From: CAYFRC01 sp050946115
GTDB lineage: Bacteria > Bacillota > Clostridia > Christensenellales > Aristaeellaceae
Length of the DNA stretch: 64,000 nt
Reading direction: 5' to 3'
Assembly (NCBI GenBank): GCA_050946115.1
Contig: JBMNUF010000004.1
Span: 62,001-126,000 of the forward strand
How positions within the stretch are numbered: position 1 is the first letter of the stretch; the number at the start of each line of letters is the position of its first letter. A program made the translations under genes and the position numbers. The notes below the pieces were generated by a model. It was not told the DNA's origin and did not search any database. It was given only the letters and a program-made list of their open reading frames with translations. Positions 43,484-51,787 of the stretch are shown here, in pieces.

Positions 43484-45745
43484 TTGGTCATCGTCGCGAA
43501 GCATGCGGGGTTCTGCTTTGGCGTAAAGCGCGCGGTCGGTATCGCAAGGTCATACGCGCCGTGCTTCACGCTTGGGGAGATTACGCACAACCGGCAGGTG
43601 GTGGCAGAGCTTGAGGGCATAGGCGTCCGCGCGGTGTCCTCGCCCGAGGAAGTGCCCGAGGGCGCCGTGTGCGTGATTCGCTCCCACGGCGCGGCAAAAG
43701 GCGACATCGAGCGCCTTGCCGCAAAAAACGTCGCCGTCGTGGACGCGACGTGCCCGAAGGTCTCCCGTATTCACGAAATCGCGCAGCGCGTTTCCGGGGA
43801 AGGCAGGCACGTCTTCGTTGCCGGCACGCGCGATCATCCCGAGGTCATAGGGATATTGGGCTGGTGCGGCGGCATGGGCATTTCCGCGATGGCGGAAGAG
43901 GACATTTGGAACGCCCCGCCGTGCGAAAGGCCCGCGCTCGTTTCGCAGACGACGCTTTCGGAGGGCGCGTTCTCGCGCCTCGCAAAGGCGTTTCTCGAAA
44001 AATATCCGGACGGCGAAGTTTTTCCGACGCGCTGCTCCGCGACGCGCGAAAGACAGTCGGAATCCGTATCCATCGCGTCCCGCGCGGACGTGATGCTGGT
44101 GGTGGGATCGCCCCACAGCGCGAACACGAAAGCGTTGTATACGCTGTGCAAAGCGGTCTGCCCCAGAACATATTGTATCGAATCCGCTCGGGAACTTTCG
44201 GCAATCCCGATCCTCCCGGGCGATCGAATAGGGCTTACAACCGGCGCATCCACACCGGATTGTACATTTAAGGAGGTTGTTTCACACATGAACGACATCG
44301 AGAAGAAAGACCAGTTGCCCGACACCACCGCGCCGCAGGAGAGCACGGAAACGACCACGGAAGAAGACTTCATGGCCGACGTAGAAAAAAGTCTCGTGCA
44401 GCTTCGCCCCGGTCAGACCGTCACCGGCACCGTACTCTTGGTGACAGACGAAGAAGTCTCTGTCAATGTCGGCTATAAGGCGGACGGGCTGATCAAGATA
44501 AGCGATCTCTCTTCGACCGATGTCCGGGTTGGCGACGAGATTGAAGTCGAAGTGGTCAAGGTCAACGACGGAGACGGCAATGTGCTCCTCTCCCAGAAGA
44601 ACCTTGTCAACCGCAAGAACTGGGAAGAGATCGTCGCCAAATACGAGGCGGGCGAGTTTGTTCAGGGCACGGGCAAAGAGGCCGTGAAAGGTGGTCTCAT
44701 CGCGACCGTGAACGATATCCGCTGCTTCATCCCCGCGTCTCACCTGGCGCTGCATTATGTCGAGAAGATTCAAAACTTCGTGGGCCAGGAACTGACGCTC
44801 AAGATCATCGAATTGGACAGGGCTAAAAAGCGCCTCGTCGCCTCCCGCAAGGAAGTCCTCAAAGCGGAAGAGGCCGAGCGCAAGAAGGCGATCTGGGAAA
44901 CGCTCTCCGTCGGCGCGATCGTGAGCGGCACGGTTCGCCGGTTGACCGATTTCGGCGCGTTCGTCGACATCGGCGGCGTGGACGGCCTCGTGCATGTGAC
45001 GGATCTTGCGTGGTATCGCGTCAAACATCCGTCCGACGTCGTGTCCGTTAAGCAGCAGATCGACGTGGAAATCCTGAAACTCGACCCCGAAAGGGATCGC
45101 ATCTCCCTCTCCTATAAGGCGACGCAGCCCAAGCCGTGGGACACCGCGGCGGAAAAGTATCGCGAAGGCATGGTCGTCGAGGGCAAGGTCGTGCGCATTA
45201 CCACGTTCGGCGCGTTTGTCGAACTGGAGCCGGGCCTGGACGGACTGGTGCACATCTCGCAGTGCGCGCTCACCCGCATCGCCAAGGTCGAAGACGCGGT
45301 CAAGGTCGGCGAAATCGTGCGCGTGAAGGTGCTCGGCGTCAATCCAGAGGCCAAGCGCATCAGCCTTTCCATCCGCGCCGTCAAGGAAGACGAGGCGTTC
45401 GAAGGCGTCGACGACGTGGCGAATTTCTCGATCAAGCCCCTGCCCGTAGATGAAATCGAAATGCCCGAAATCGAAGAGCTGCCCGAGGACGAAGCCGAGG
45501 CGCCCGAGATCGAGGAGCTGCCTGCGGACGAACCCGAAGCACCCGAGATCGAAGAGCTGCCCGAAGACGAAGCCGAGGCGCCCGAGATCGAAGAGCTGCC
45601 CGAGGACGAAGTCGAAGCACCCGAGATTGAAGAGCTGCCCGCGGACGAACCCGAAGCGCCTGAGATTGAAGAGCTGCCTGCGGACGAAGCCGAAGCGCCT
45701 GCGGTCGAGGAGCCTGCTGCGGAAGAACCCGAAGCACAGGAATAA
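43484..45745 (+). CDS. ispH-rpsA: Fused 4-hydroxy-3-methylbut-2-enyl diphosphate reductase / ribosomal protein S1
   Basis: 753 residues. Residues 1-268 are IspH, the last enzyme of the non-mevalonate isoprenoid pathway: cluster cysteines Cys11, Cys90 and Cys184 and histidines 35, 68 and 118 are all present (GFCFGV, GEITHN, RSHGA, DATCPKV, DHPEV, TRCSATRERQ). From Met269 onwards it is S1 with four S1 domains, the last two best conserved (GTVRRLTDFGAFVDIGG; GKVVRITTFGAFVELEPG), then an acidic tail. TTG start. This fusion is known in Clostridia. A full AAGGAGG site at 44270-44276 stands 11 bases before the Met269 codon. The tail has about six 13-residue repeats of the form EAPEIEELPxDEx. Confidence 0.95.
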   Translation: MVIVAKHAGFCFGVKRAVGIARSYAPCFTLGEITHNRQVVAELEGIGVRAVSSPEEVPEGAVCVIRSHGAAKGDIERLAAKNVAVVDATCPKVSRIHEIAQRVSGEGRHVFVAGTRDHPEVIGILGWCGGMGISAMAEEDIWNAPPCERPALVSQTTLSEGAFSRLAKAFLEKYPDGEVFPTRCSATRERQSESVSIASRADVMLVVGSPHSANTKALYTLCKAVCPRTYCIESARELSAIPILPGDRIGLTTGASTPDCTFKEVVSHMNDIEKKDQLPDTTAPQESTETTTEEDFMADVEKSLVQLRPGQTVTGTVLLVTDEEVSVNVGYKADGLIKISDLSSTDVRVGDEIEVEVVKVNDGDGNVLLSQKNLVNRKNWEEIVAKYEAGEFVQGTGKEAVKGGLIATVNDIRCFIPASHLALHYVEKIQNFVGQELTLKIIELDRAKKRLVASRKEVLKAEEAERKKAIWETLSVGAIVSGTVRRLTDFGAFVDIGGVDGLVHVTDLAWYRVKHPSDVVSVKQQIDVEILKLDPERDRISLSYKATQPKPWDTAAEKYREGMVVEGKVVRITTFGAFVELEPGLDGLVHISQCALTRIAKVEDAVKVGEIVRVKVLGVNPEAKRISLSIRAVKEDEAFEGVDDVANFSIKPLPVDEIEMPEIEELPEDEAEAPEIEELPADEPEAPEIEELPEDEAEAPEIEELPEDEVEAPEIEELPADEPEAPEIEELPADEAEAPAVEEPAAEEPEAQE
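44270..44290 (+). promoter_or_regulatory. Internal ribosome-binding site inside ispH-S1
   Basis: AAGGAGG at 44270-44276, 11-base spacing, ATG at 44288-44290, in frame, exactly at the junction between the IspH and S1 parts. It would yield a free S1 of about 485 residues. Confidence 0.6.
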
Positions 45746-45792
45746 ACTTCATATGCCTCCGCGAAGAAGGGGAATATTCATCCCAAGCGTGT

Positions 45793-45972
45793 GCAAAGAG
45801 AGCCGCCGGTTGCTGTGAGGCGGCGTCACGCCGGATCAAGCTCGCCCCCGAGCGGTTCCCGAAAGGGCGTTCCCCCGCGTTACAGGGGCATGAGCGGCCG
45901 AACAATCGGCAAGTAGAGTGGTACCGCGAAAGGTCAGCGCCTTCCGCCTCTTCGGAGCGGAAGGCGTTTTTC
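45793..45972 (+). promoter_or_regulatory. T-box riboswitch (leucine) before leuS
   Basis: Senses uncharged tRNA and antiterminates. The stem I region begins near GCAAAGAGAGCCGCCGG; the T-box sequence AGAGTGGTACCGCG lies at 45915-45928; the terminator stem CGCCTTCCGC / GCGGAAGGCG follows at 45938-45966 with a T-run. A CTC triplet at 45841-45843 sits in the position expected for the specifier and fits leucine, but I place it by eye. Confidence 0.92.
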
Positions 45973-46015
45973 TGCGAAAAATGGATAAATGTGATAAAGA
46001 AGAGGTGTCATCGCG

Positions 46016-48436
46016 ATGAACGGCTATCCCGCCTATACTCCCCAAAAAGTCGAGAAGAAATGGCAAAAACACTGGGACGATAACGATACGTTTTGCGCGG
46101 AAAAGAGCCACGCAAAGCCCAAGTATTATCCCCTGATCGAGTTTCCCTACCCCTCGGGGTCGGGGCTGCACGTCGGGCATCCGCGCAGCAACACCGCGAT
46201 GGACATCATCGCGCGCAAGCGGCGCATGGAGGGCTACAACGTGCTCTTTCCCATCGGCTACGACGCGTTCGGCCTGCCCGCCGAGCGCTATGCCATCATG
46301 AACCGCGTGCACCCCGCGGCCGTGACGGAGGAGAACATTCGCCATTTCCACAACCAGCTCAAAATGCTCGGCTTTTCGTTTGACTACAAGCGAGAAATCG
46401 CTACCACCGATCCCAAGTATTACAAGTGGACGCAGTGGATCTTTTTGAAGCTGTTTGAACACGGGCTCGCCTACAAGGCGGAAATGCCCATCAACTGGTG
46501 TCCGTCGTGCAAGATCGGCCTCGCGAACGAGGAGGTCGTAAACGGCGCATGCGAGCGCTGCGGCGGCGAGGTGACGCGCAGGGTCAAGAGCCAGTGGATG
46601 CTGCGGATCACGGAATACGCGCAAAAGCTGATCGACGGGCTGGATGAAGTGGATTACATCGAGCGCGTCAAGGTGCAGCAGCGCAACTGGATCGGCAGGA
46701 GCGAGGGCGCAGAGGTCGATTTCGCGCTGTCTGCGGGCGATACGCTGCGCGTGTACACCACGCGCCCGGATACCCTGTTCGGCGCGACCTACATGGTTAT
46801 CTCGGCGGAGCATCCCCTGATCGAAAAATACAAAGATACCATCGAAAACTACGAGGAAATCGCGTCGTACCGCGCGGAGGCGGCGAGAAAGTCCGACTTC
46901 GAGCGCACGGAGATGAATAAGGACAAGACCGGCGTCGCGATTCGCGGCATCACGGCTACGAACCCCGTCACGGGCGCGCAGATCCCCGTGTGGGTTTCCG
47001 ACTACGTGCTGATGGGCTACGGCACGGGCGCGATCATGGCGGTCCCCGCGCACGACGAGAGGGACTGGGAGTTCGCGAAGAAGTTCGATCTGCCCATCGT
47101 CGAGGTCGTCGCCGGCGGAAACGTCGAGGAAGCGGCGTATACCGATATCGAGCAGGGCATCATGGTAAATTCCGGCTTCCTGAACGGTATGTCCGTCGCG
47201 GACGCGAAGAAGGCGATCACCGAGCACCTCATAGAAAAGGGGCTGGGCGAGCGCAAGATTAACTACAAGCTGCGCGACTGGGTCTTTTCCAGGCAGCGCT
47301 ACTGGGGCGAGCCGATTCCGCTGGTATACTGCGAGCACTGCGGCGGCTGGGTTGCACTGCCCGAGGAGCAGCTTCCGCTGGAGCTGCCGGAGGTCGAAAG
47401 CTACGAGCCGACGGACACCGGCGAATCCCCCCTGGCGGCGATGACCGACTGGGTACATACGACCTGCCCCGTCTGCGGCGGCCCGGCAAAGCGCGAGACC
47501 GACACCATGCCGCAGTGGGCGGGCTCGAGCTGGTATTACCTGCGCTATATCGACCCGTGGAACGACGAGTGCCTCGCCGACCCCGAGGAGATGAAGTACT
47601 GGCTGCCCGTGGACTGGTATAACGGGGGCATGGAGCACACGACGCTGCACCTTCTGTACAGCCGCTTCTGGCACCGATTCCTGTACGACATCGGTGTCGT
47701 CCCCACGAAGGAGCCCTATCAGAAGCGCACGTGCGTCGGCATCATTCTGGGCGCGGACGGCGAGAAGATGTCCAAATCGCGCGGAAACACCGTCAATCCC
47801 GACGACGTCGTCGCCGATTTGGGTGCGGATGCATTCCGCATGTACGAGATGTTCATCGGCGCCTTCGATCAGGCGATCCCGTGGTCGACGGACGGCGCGC
47901 GCGGCTGCAAAAGGTTTTTGGATCGCGTCTGGCGGCTGACGGATATCCTCGTGGATTCGGAGAACATTTCCAAGGACATGGCGTACGACGTGCATTCGTG
48001 CATCAAAAAGGTGTCCGAGGACTTCGAGCAGATGAAGTTCAACACCGCGATCGCTGCGATGATGTCGCTCGTCAACCTGTTTTACGAGAAAAAGCAGGTA
48101 ACGCGCGGGGAAATGCGCATACTGCTCACGCTGCTCAACCCCGTCGCGCCGCACATCACGGAGGAGCTCAACGAAATGCTGGACTTGGGTACAGAGCTCG
48201 CCTATACAAAATGGCCGAAATACGACGAGAAGGCGCTCGTGAAAGAGGAAGTCGAGATTGCCGTGCAAACGAACGGCAAGGTGCGCGGAAAGCTGCTCGT
48301 GCCGGCAGACCTCGTGCGCGAGGATGCGCAGGCGTATTTCATGGATAACGCCGAATTCATGCAGATTATAGGCGACAAGGAGATTGTGAAGCTTGTATAC
48401 GTCCCGTCGCGTCTCGTGAACGCGGTCGTGAAATAG
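46016..48436 (+). CDS. leuS: Leucyl-tRNA synthetase
   Basis: 806 residues. HIGH counterpart GSGLHVGHPRSNT, editing domain in the middle (TTRPDTLFGATYMVIS; GYGTGAIMAVPAHDERD), zinc-type CPSCKIG and a second Cys pair, KMSKS motif DGEKMSKSRGN, then the anticodon-binding domain. AGAGG ribosome site. Controlled by the T-box leader. Confidence 0.97.
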   Translation: MNGYPAYTPQKVEKKWQKHWDDNDTFCAEKSHAKPKYYPLIEFPYPSGSGLHVGHPRSNTAMDIIARKRRMEGYNVLFPIGYDAFGLPAERYAIMNRVHPAAVTEENIRHFHNQLKMLGFSFDYKREIATTDPKYYKWTQWIFLKLFEHGLAYKAEMPINWCPSCKIGLANEEVVNGACERCGGEVTRRVKSQWMLRITEYAQKLIDGLDEVDYIERVKVQQRNWIGRSEGAEVDFALSAGDTLRVYTTRPDTLFGATYMVISAEHPLIEKYKDTIENYEEIASYRAEAARKSDFERTEMNKDKTGVAIRGITATNPVTGAQIPVWVSDYVLMGYGTGAIMAVPAHDERDWEFAKKFDLPIVEVVAGGNVEEAAYTDIEQGIMVNSGFLNGMSVADAKKAITEHLIEKGLGERKINYKLRDWVFSRQRYWGEPIPLVYCEHCGGWVALPEEQLPLELPEVESYEPTDTGESPLAAMTDWVHTTCPVCGGPAKRETDTMPQWAGSSWYYLRYIDPWNDECLADPEEMKYWLPVDWYNGGMEHTTLHLLYSRFWHRFLYDIGVVPTKEPYQKRTCVGIILGADGEKMSKSRGNTVNPDDVVADLGADAFRMYEMFIGAFDQAIPWSTDGARGCKRFLDRVWRLTDILVDSENISKDMAYDVHSCIKKVSEDFEQMKFNTAIAAMMSLVNLFYEKKQVTRGEMRILLTLLNPVAPHITEELNEMLDLGTELAYTKWPKYDEKALVKEEVEIAVQTNGKVRGKLLVPADLVREDAQAYFMDNAEFMQIIGDKEIVKLVYVPSRLVNAVVK

Positions 48437-48437
48437 C

Positions 48438-49292
48438 ATGGCGCGCCCGAGGAGGATCGATCTGGAAAAGACCGCCGTCTTCGCCGCGGTCGCGAACGCG
48501 CTGCAAATCGTGTTCGCGGCCGCGGTGGCGGCGCTGTCGCTTTCGGGCAGATCGCTTACGGATAATGCGGAGCGGGCGCTTCTCATCGTGATGGCGCTGG
48601 TCGTCATCTGGGGCGCCGTGCTCGACATCCGCGAGGCGTTCTCCGCGCGGCACGTGGGCGCGGAGAGCGAGATGTTGGAGGATGCCTACGACCGCATGAC
48701 GGGCCTGAACGCGACGCTGCGCAAACAGCGGCACGATTTTATGAACCACCTGCAGGTGGTGTACAGCCTCTTGGAGTTGGATTCGCAGAAAGAGGCGTTG
48801 GAATACATCGAGCAGGTCTACGGCGACATCCAAAAGGTCGGCAGGACGCTCAAAACGGCGATCCCCGCCGTCAACGCGCTGCTCGCGGCGAAGCTCGCGG
48901 TGTGCGAGGAAAAGGGCATTGTATTGCGGCTCGACATCCGCTCCGCGTGGGACGGTCTCCCCATGACCGATTGGGAAATGTGCCGCGTGCTCGGCAACCT
49001 CATCGACAACGCGATAGAGGCGCTGGAGGGTGCGAAAAACCCGTCGATCACCATCCTGACCTTTGAGACCATGCATGAATACGGCTTCCGCGTATGCAAC
49101 AACGGCCCCGCGATCGACGAGGCGCAGCAAAAAGCCATATTCCGCGAGGGGTTTACCACCAAACTCCGGGGAAGCGGCATGGGGCTTGCGATCGTCAGGG
49201 AGATTCTCTCTTCGCACGGGGGCGGCATATATGTGATATCCGGCGAGGAGGAGACCTGCTTTATCGGAAGCGTGCGCAAGAAAATGCGATGA
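48438..49292 (+). CDS. Sensor histidine kinase with Spo0B-like dimerisation domain
   Basis: 284 residues. Two predicted membrane segments near the N-terminus with almost no outside domain, an H-box LRKQRHDFMNHLQVVYSLLE, N-box NLIDNAIEAL and G-box GSGMGLAIV. The H-box follows the DcuS/CitA/NatK Spo0B-like pattern, which often works with a LytTR or NarL-type regulator; no regulator is adjacent. It starts one base after leuS, so it may share the T-box-controlled transcript. Confidence 0.9.
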   Translation: MARPRRIDLEKTAVFAAVANALQIVFAAAVAALSLSGRSLTDNAERALLIVMALVVIWGAVLDIREAFSARHVGAESEMLEDAYDRMTGLNATLRKQRHDFMNHLQVVYSLLELDSQKEALEYIEQVYGDIQKVGRTLKTAIPAVNALLAAKLAVCEEKGIVLRLDIRSAWDGLPMTDWEMCRVLGNLIDNAIEALEGAKNPSITILTFETMHEYGFRVCNNGPAIDEAQQKAIFREGFTTKLRGSGMGLAIVREILSSHGGGIYVISGEEETCFIGSVRKKMR

Positions 49293-49324
49293 AAAACGCC
49301 GAACGCCGCGTTCGGCGTTTTTTA
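49292..49324 (+). terminator. Terminator after the histidine kinase
   Basis: Stem ACGCCGAACG with CGTTCGGCGT (49296-49305 and 49309-49318) followed by TTTTTT; it starts at the stop codon. Confidence 0.9.
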
Positions 49325-49451
49325 GGTGCGCCACGGGTCGCCCGGCGGCGGGAAAATGTGAAATTTTGCCTGTTTTTATACGGGGAATGTAAGACAAAAC
49401 GGGGTCTATGTGGTATACTATAGGTGAACGAGCGAAAAGGAGATGGTGGCA

Positions 49452-50645
49452 ATGTCGGAGATCGGCTCTTATATCATGCGACCCGTAGGACCCTTGGGCG
49501 TCATCGCGATGGCGGGCTGCGAGGCGCTCGGGGAAATGATCGACAACTACCTGAAGAAATGGAGCAGGCGCACCAAGCGCAACGAAAAGGGCGTGTCCAA
49601 TGAAGACCTAGTGACCTATCCCGGGTACAACAGGAAGACCTACCTGATCAATGTGGAATGCCCGCGCTTCGGAACGGGCGAGGGCAAGGGGCTTTTGCAC
49701 CAGAGCGTGCGCGGCTATGATATCTATATCATTTCCGACGTGACGGCCTATCAGATTCAATACGAGATGTACGGGCGCAAGGTTCCCATGTCGCCCGACG
49801 ACCATTATGCCGATCTCAAGCGCATCATCGCGGCGATCGGCGGCAAGGCGCGGCGCATCACGGTCATCATGCCGTTTCTGTACGAATCCCGCCAGCACAA
49901 GCGCACGAACCGCGAATCCATGGACTGCGCGCTCATGCTGCAGGAGCTGCAGAACATGGGCGTAGAGGATATCATCACCTTTGACGCACACGATCCGCGC
50001 GTGCAAAACGCGATCCCGCTCATGGGATTTGAGTCCTTCCAGCCGACGTACCAGATGCTCAAGGCGCTGTTCAACAGGGTGAAGGACCTCACCATCGACA
50101 AGGAACACATGATGGTCGTCTCCCCCGACGAGGGCGCGATCTCTCGAAATATCTACTATTCGACGATGCTCAAGCTCGATCTGGGGCTTTTCATCAAGCG
50201 GCGCGACTACTCGCAGGTCGTCAACGGGCGCAACCTCATCATCTCGCACGACTATATCGGAGACGACGTGACGGGGAAGGACCTCATCGTCGCGGACGAC
50301 ATCATCTCCACCGGCGAGAGCATGATCGATCTCATCAACGACCTTCATAAGCGGCGCGCGAACCGCATATTCATCGCGGCGACGTTCTGCTTCTTCACCA
50401 ACGGCGCGGACAAGTTCGACGAGGCGTATGAGAAGGGGCAGCTCGGGGGCGTCATGTGCACGAATCTCAACTACCTGCCCGCGGAAATTCGCCAAAGGCC
50501 GTGGTTTATGGAGGCGGATATGTCAAAGTACCTGGCGCTCATCATCGCCACGCTGAACCACGACCACTCGCTCGATTCGCTGTTCAATCCGTTCGACCGC
50601 ATCATAAGGCTGGTCGATAACTACCGCGCGAAGACGGAAAACTGA
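49452..50645 (+). CDS. prs: Ribose-phosphate pyrophosphokinase-like protein, long divergent form
   Basis: 397 residues against about 315 for standard PRPP synthase. The PRPP-binding loop LIVADDIISTGESMID and the pyrophosphate/ATP region SRQHKRTNRESMDCALM are clear, as is FDAHDPRVQNA. An N-terminal extension of about 60 residues and a C-terminal tail are added. It may be a real PRPP synthase of the Clostridia-specific type or a related enzyme. ATG 49452 follows AGGAG by nine bases. Confidence 0.85.
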   Translation: MSEIGSYIMRPVGPLGVIAMAGCEALGEMIDNYLKKWSRRTKRNEKGVSNEDLVTYPGYNRKTYLINVECPRFGTGEGKGLLHQSVRGYDIYIISDVTAYQIQYEMYGRKVPMSPDDHYADLKRIIAAIGGKARRITVIMPFLYESRQHKRTNRESMDCALMLQELQNMGVEDIITFDAHDPRVQNAIPLMGFESFQPTYQMLKALFNRVKDLTIDKEHMMVVSPDEGAISRNIYYSTMLKLDLGLFIKRRDYSQVVNGRNLIISHDYIGDDVTGKDLIVADDIISTGESMIDLINDLHKRRANRIFIAATFCFFTNGADKFDEAYEKGQLGGVMCTNLNYLPAEIRQRPWFMEADMSKYLALIIATLNHDHSLDSLFNPFDRIIRLVDNYRAKTEN

Positions 50646-50747
50646 TAAGTTCCCGTAAACCCGTTTTGCGCGGCACCTGAGCGGGTATAAAATGGTTGTA
50701 TGCGCGATGTCGCGTGCAAAATAGAACAAATACGGAGGTTTACCACT

Positions 50748-51290
50748 ATGAAATGGGTCTGCAAAGTATGCGGCTATGTTCACGAAGGACCTGAGGCGCC
50801 CGAAGTGTGCCCGATCTGCAAAGCGAGCAAGGATAAGTTTGAGAAGAAGAGCGAAGATATGTCGTGGGCGGCGGAGCACGTCGTCGGCGTCGCAAAGGGT
50901 TTGGACGAGCGCGTGATCGAAGGTCTGCGCGCGAACTTCAACGGCGAGTGCGCGGAGGTCGGCATGTACCTGGCGATGTCCCGCGTGGCGCACCGCGAGG
51001 GCTATCCCGAAATCGGCCTGTACTGGGAAAAGGCCGCCTTTGAAGAGGCGGAGCACGCCGCGAAGTTTGCGGAGCTGCTCGGCGAGGTGTTGACCGACAG
51101 CACCGAGAAGAACCTTTCCATGCGCGTGGACGCCGAGCACGGCGCGACGCAGGGCAAGGTCGATCTGGCGAAGCTCGCGAAGGAGCTCGGCTACGACGCG
51201 ATCCACGACACCGTGCACGAGATGGCGCGCGACGAAGCCCGCCACGGCAAGGCGTTCAAGGGCCTGCTCGACAGGTACTTCGGAAAGTAA
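50748..51290 (+). CDS. rbr: Rubrerythrin with N-terminal rubredoxin domain (reverse type)
   Basis: 180 residues. Reduces hydrogen peroxide in anaerobes. Rubredoxin cysteines CKVCGY and CPICK come first, then the di-iron domain with GECAEVGMYL, FEEAEHAAKFAELLGE and EMARDEARHGKAF. The reversed domain order is known in Clostridia. GGAGG ribosome site. Confidence 0.95.
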   Translation: MKWVCKVCGYVHEGPEAPEVCPICKASKDKFEKKSEDMSWAAEHVVGVAKGLDERVIEGLRANFNGECAEVGMYLAMSRVAHREGYPEIGLYWEKAAFEEAEHAAKFAELLGEVLTDSTEKNLSMRVDAEHGATQGKVDLAKLAKELGYDAIHDTVHEMARDEARHGKAFKGLLDRYFGK

Positions 51291-51305
51291 TTACAGGGCA
51301 TTTGT

Positions 51306-51346
51306 GGGGATGATTCCAATTGGGGTCATCCCTTTCTTTCTTTTTT
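51306..51346 (+). terminator. Terminator of rubrerythrin
   Basis: Stem GGGATGA with TCATCCC (51307-51313 and 51326-51332) followed by a long T/C-rich tract. Confidence 0.85.
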
Positions 51347-51486
51347 CGTGAATCAAATAAAACAGCCACGACTCTTTGGAGTAGAGCCAAGGAATATGAA
51401 CAGGATGCTTTCCAAGCCCCACAACGGGCAGGTGTTTTTCTGCCCATGGGACAGGTTCGGCGGTGCCGGCAAGAGGAGGAAGAACT
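51347..51486. other. Unassigned stretch with a strong hairpin
   Basis: No gene. GGGCAG...CTGCCC forms a hairpin around 51427-51446. Further inverted segments (TCTTTGGAGTAGAGCCAAGG) give this 140-base stretch some structure, so a small RNA or a leader for the gene at 51487 is possible. I could not match it to a known RNA family. Confidence 0.35.
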
Positions 51487-51723
51487 ATGACCGATGACGA
51501 AATCCGCAACGTACTGAAAGGATTCGAGGAGGAAATATTCTTTCATTGCGGAACCATCGAAAAAGCGAGAGAAATTAGGCGTCGTCTCGATGCGTTCATA
51601 AAAGAAAATAACATAACGCTGGAACAGCTTGCAGAATTCACGGATTCAGGGGCTGGCGAAACGCTGTACATGATGGCATCCGCTCCGACTAAGGAAGAGC
51701 GGCTTGCGATGCGAGAGCAGTAA
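51487..51723 (+). CDS. Conserved-looking small protein of unknown function
   Basis: 78 residues with a good AGGAGGAAGA site. Predicted helical and charged: MTDDEIRNVLKGFEEEIFFH, EIRRRLDAFIKENNITLEQL. No family recognised. Confidence 0.6.
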   Translation: MTDDEIRNVLKGFEEEIFFHCGTIEKAREIRRRLDAFIKENNITLEQLAEFTDSGAGETLYMMASAPTKEERLAMREQ

Positions 51724-51787
51724 CGCGACTGCGATGGATGGCGCGAAAAAGAGAGGGGCGTTTTACCCCTCTCTCCGCATTTTGGGT

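Noticed and set aside
45836..48628. A 930-codon minus-strand open frame over leuS
   Set aside because: Mirror frame of leuS, rich in Arg and His, with no domain; leuS on the plus strand has all synthetase motifs and a T-box.
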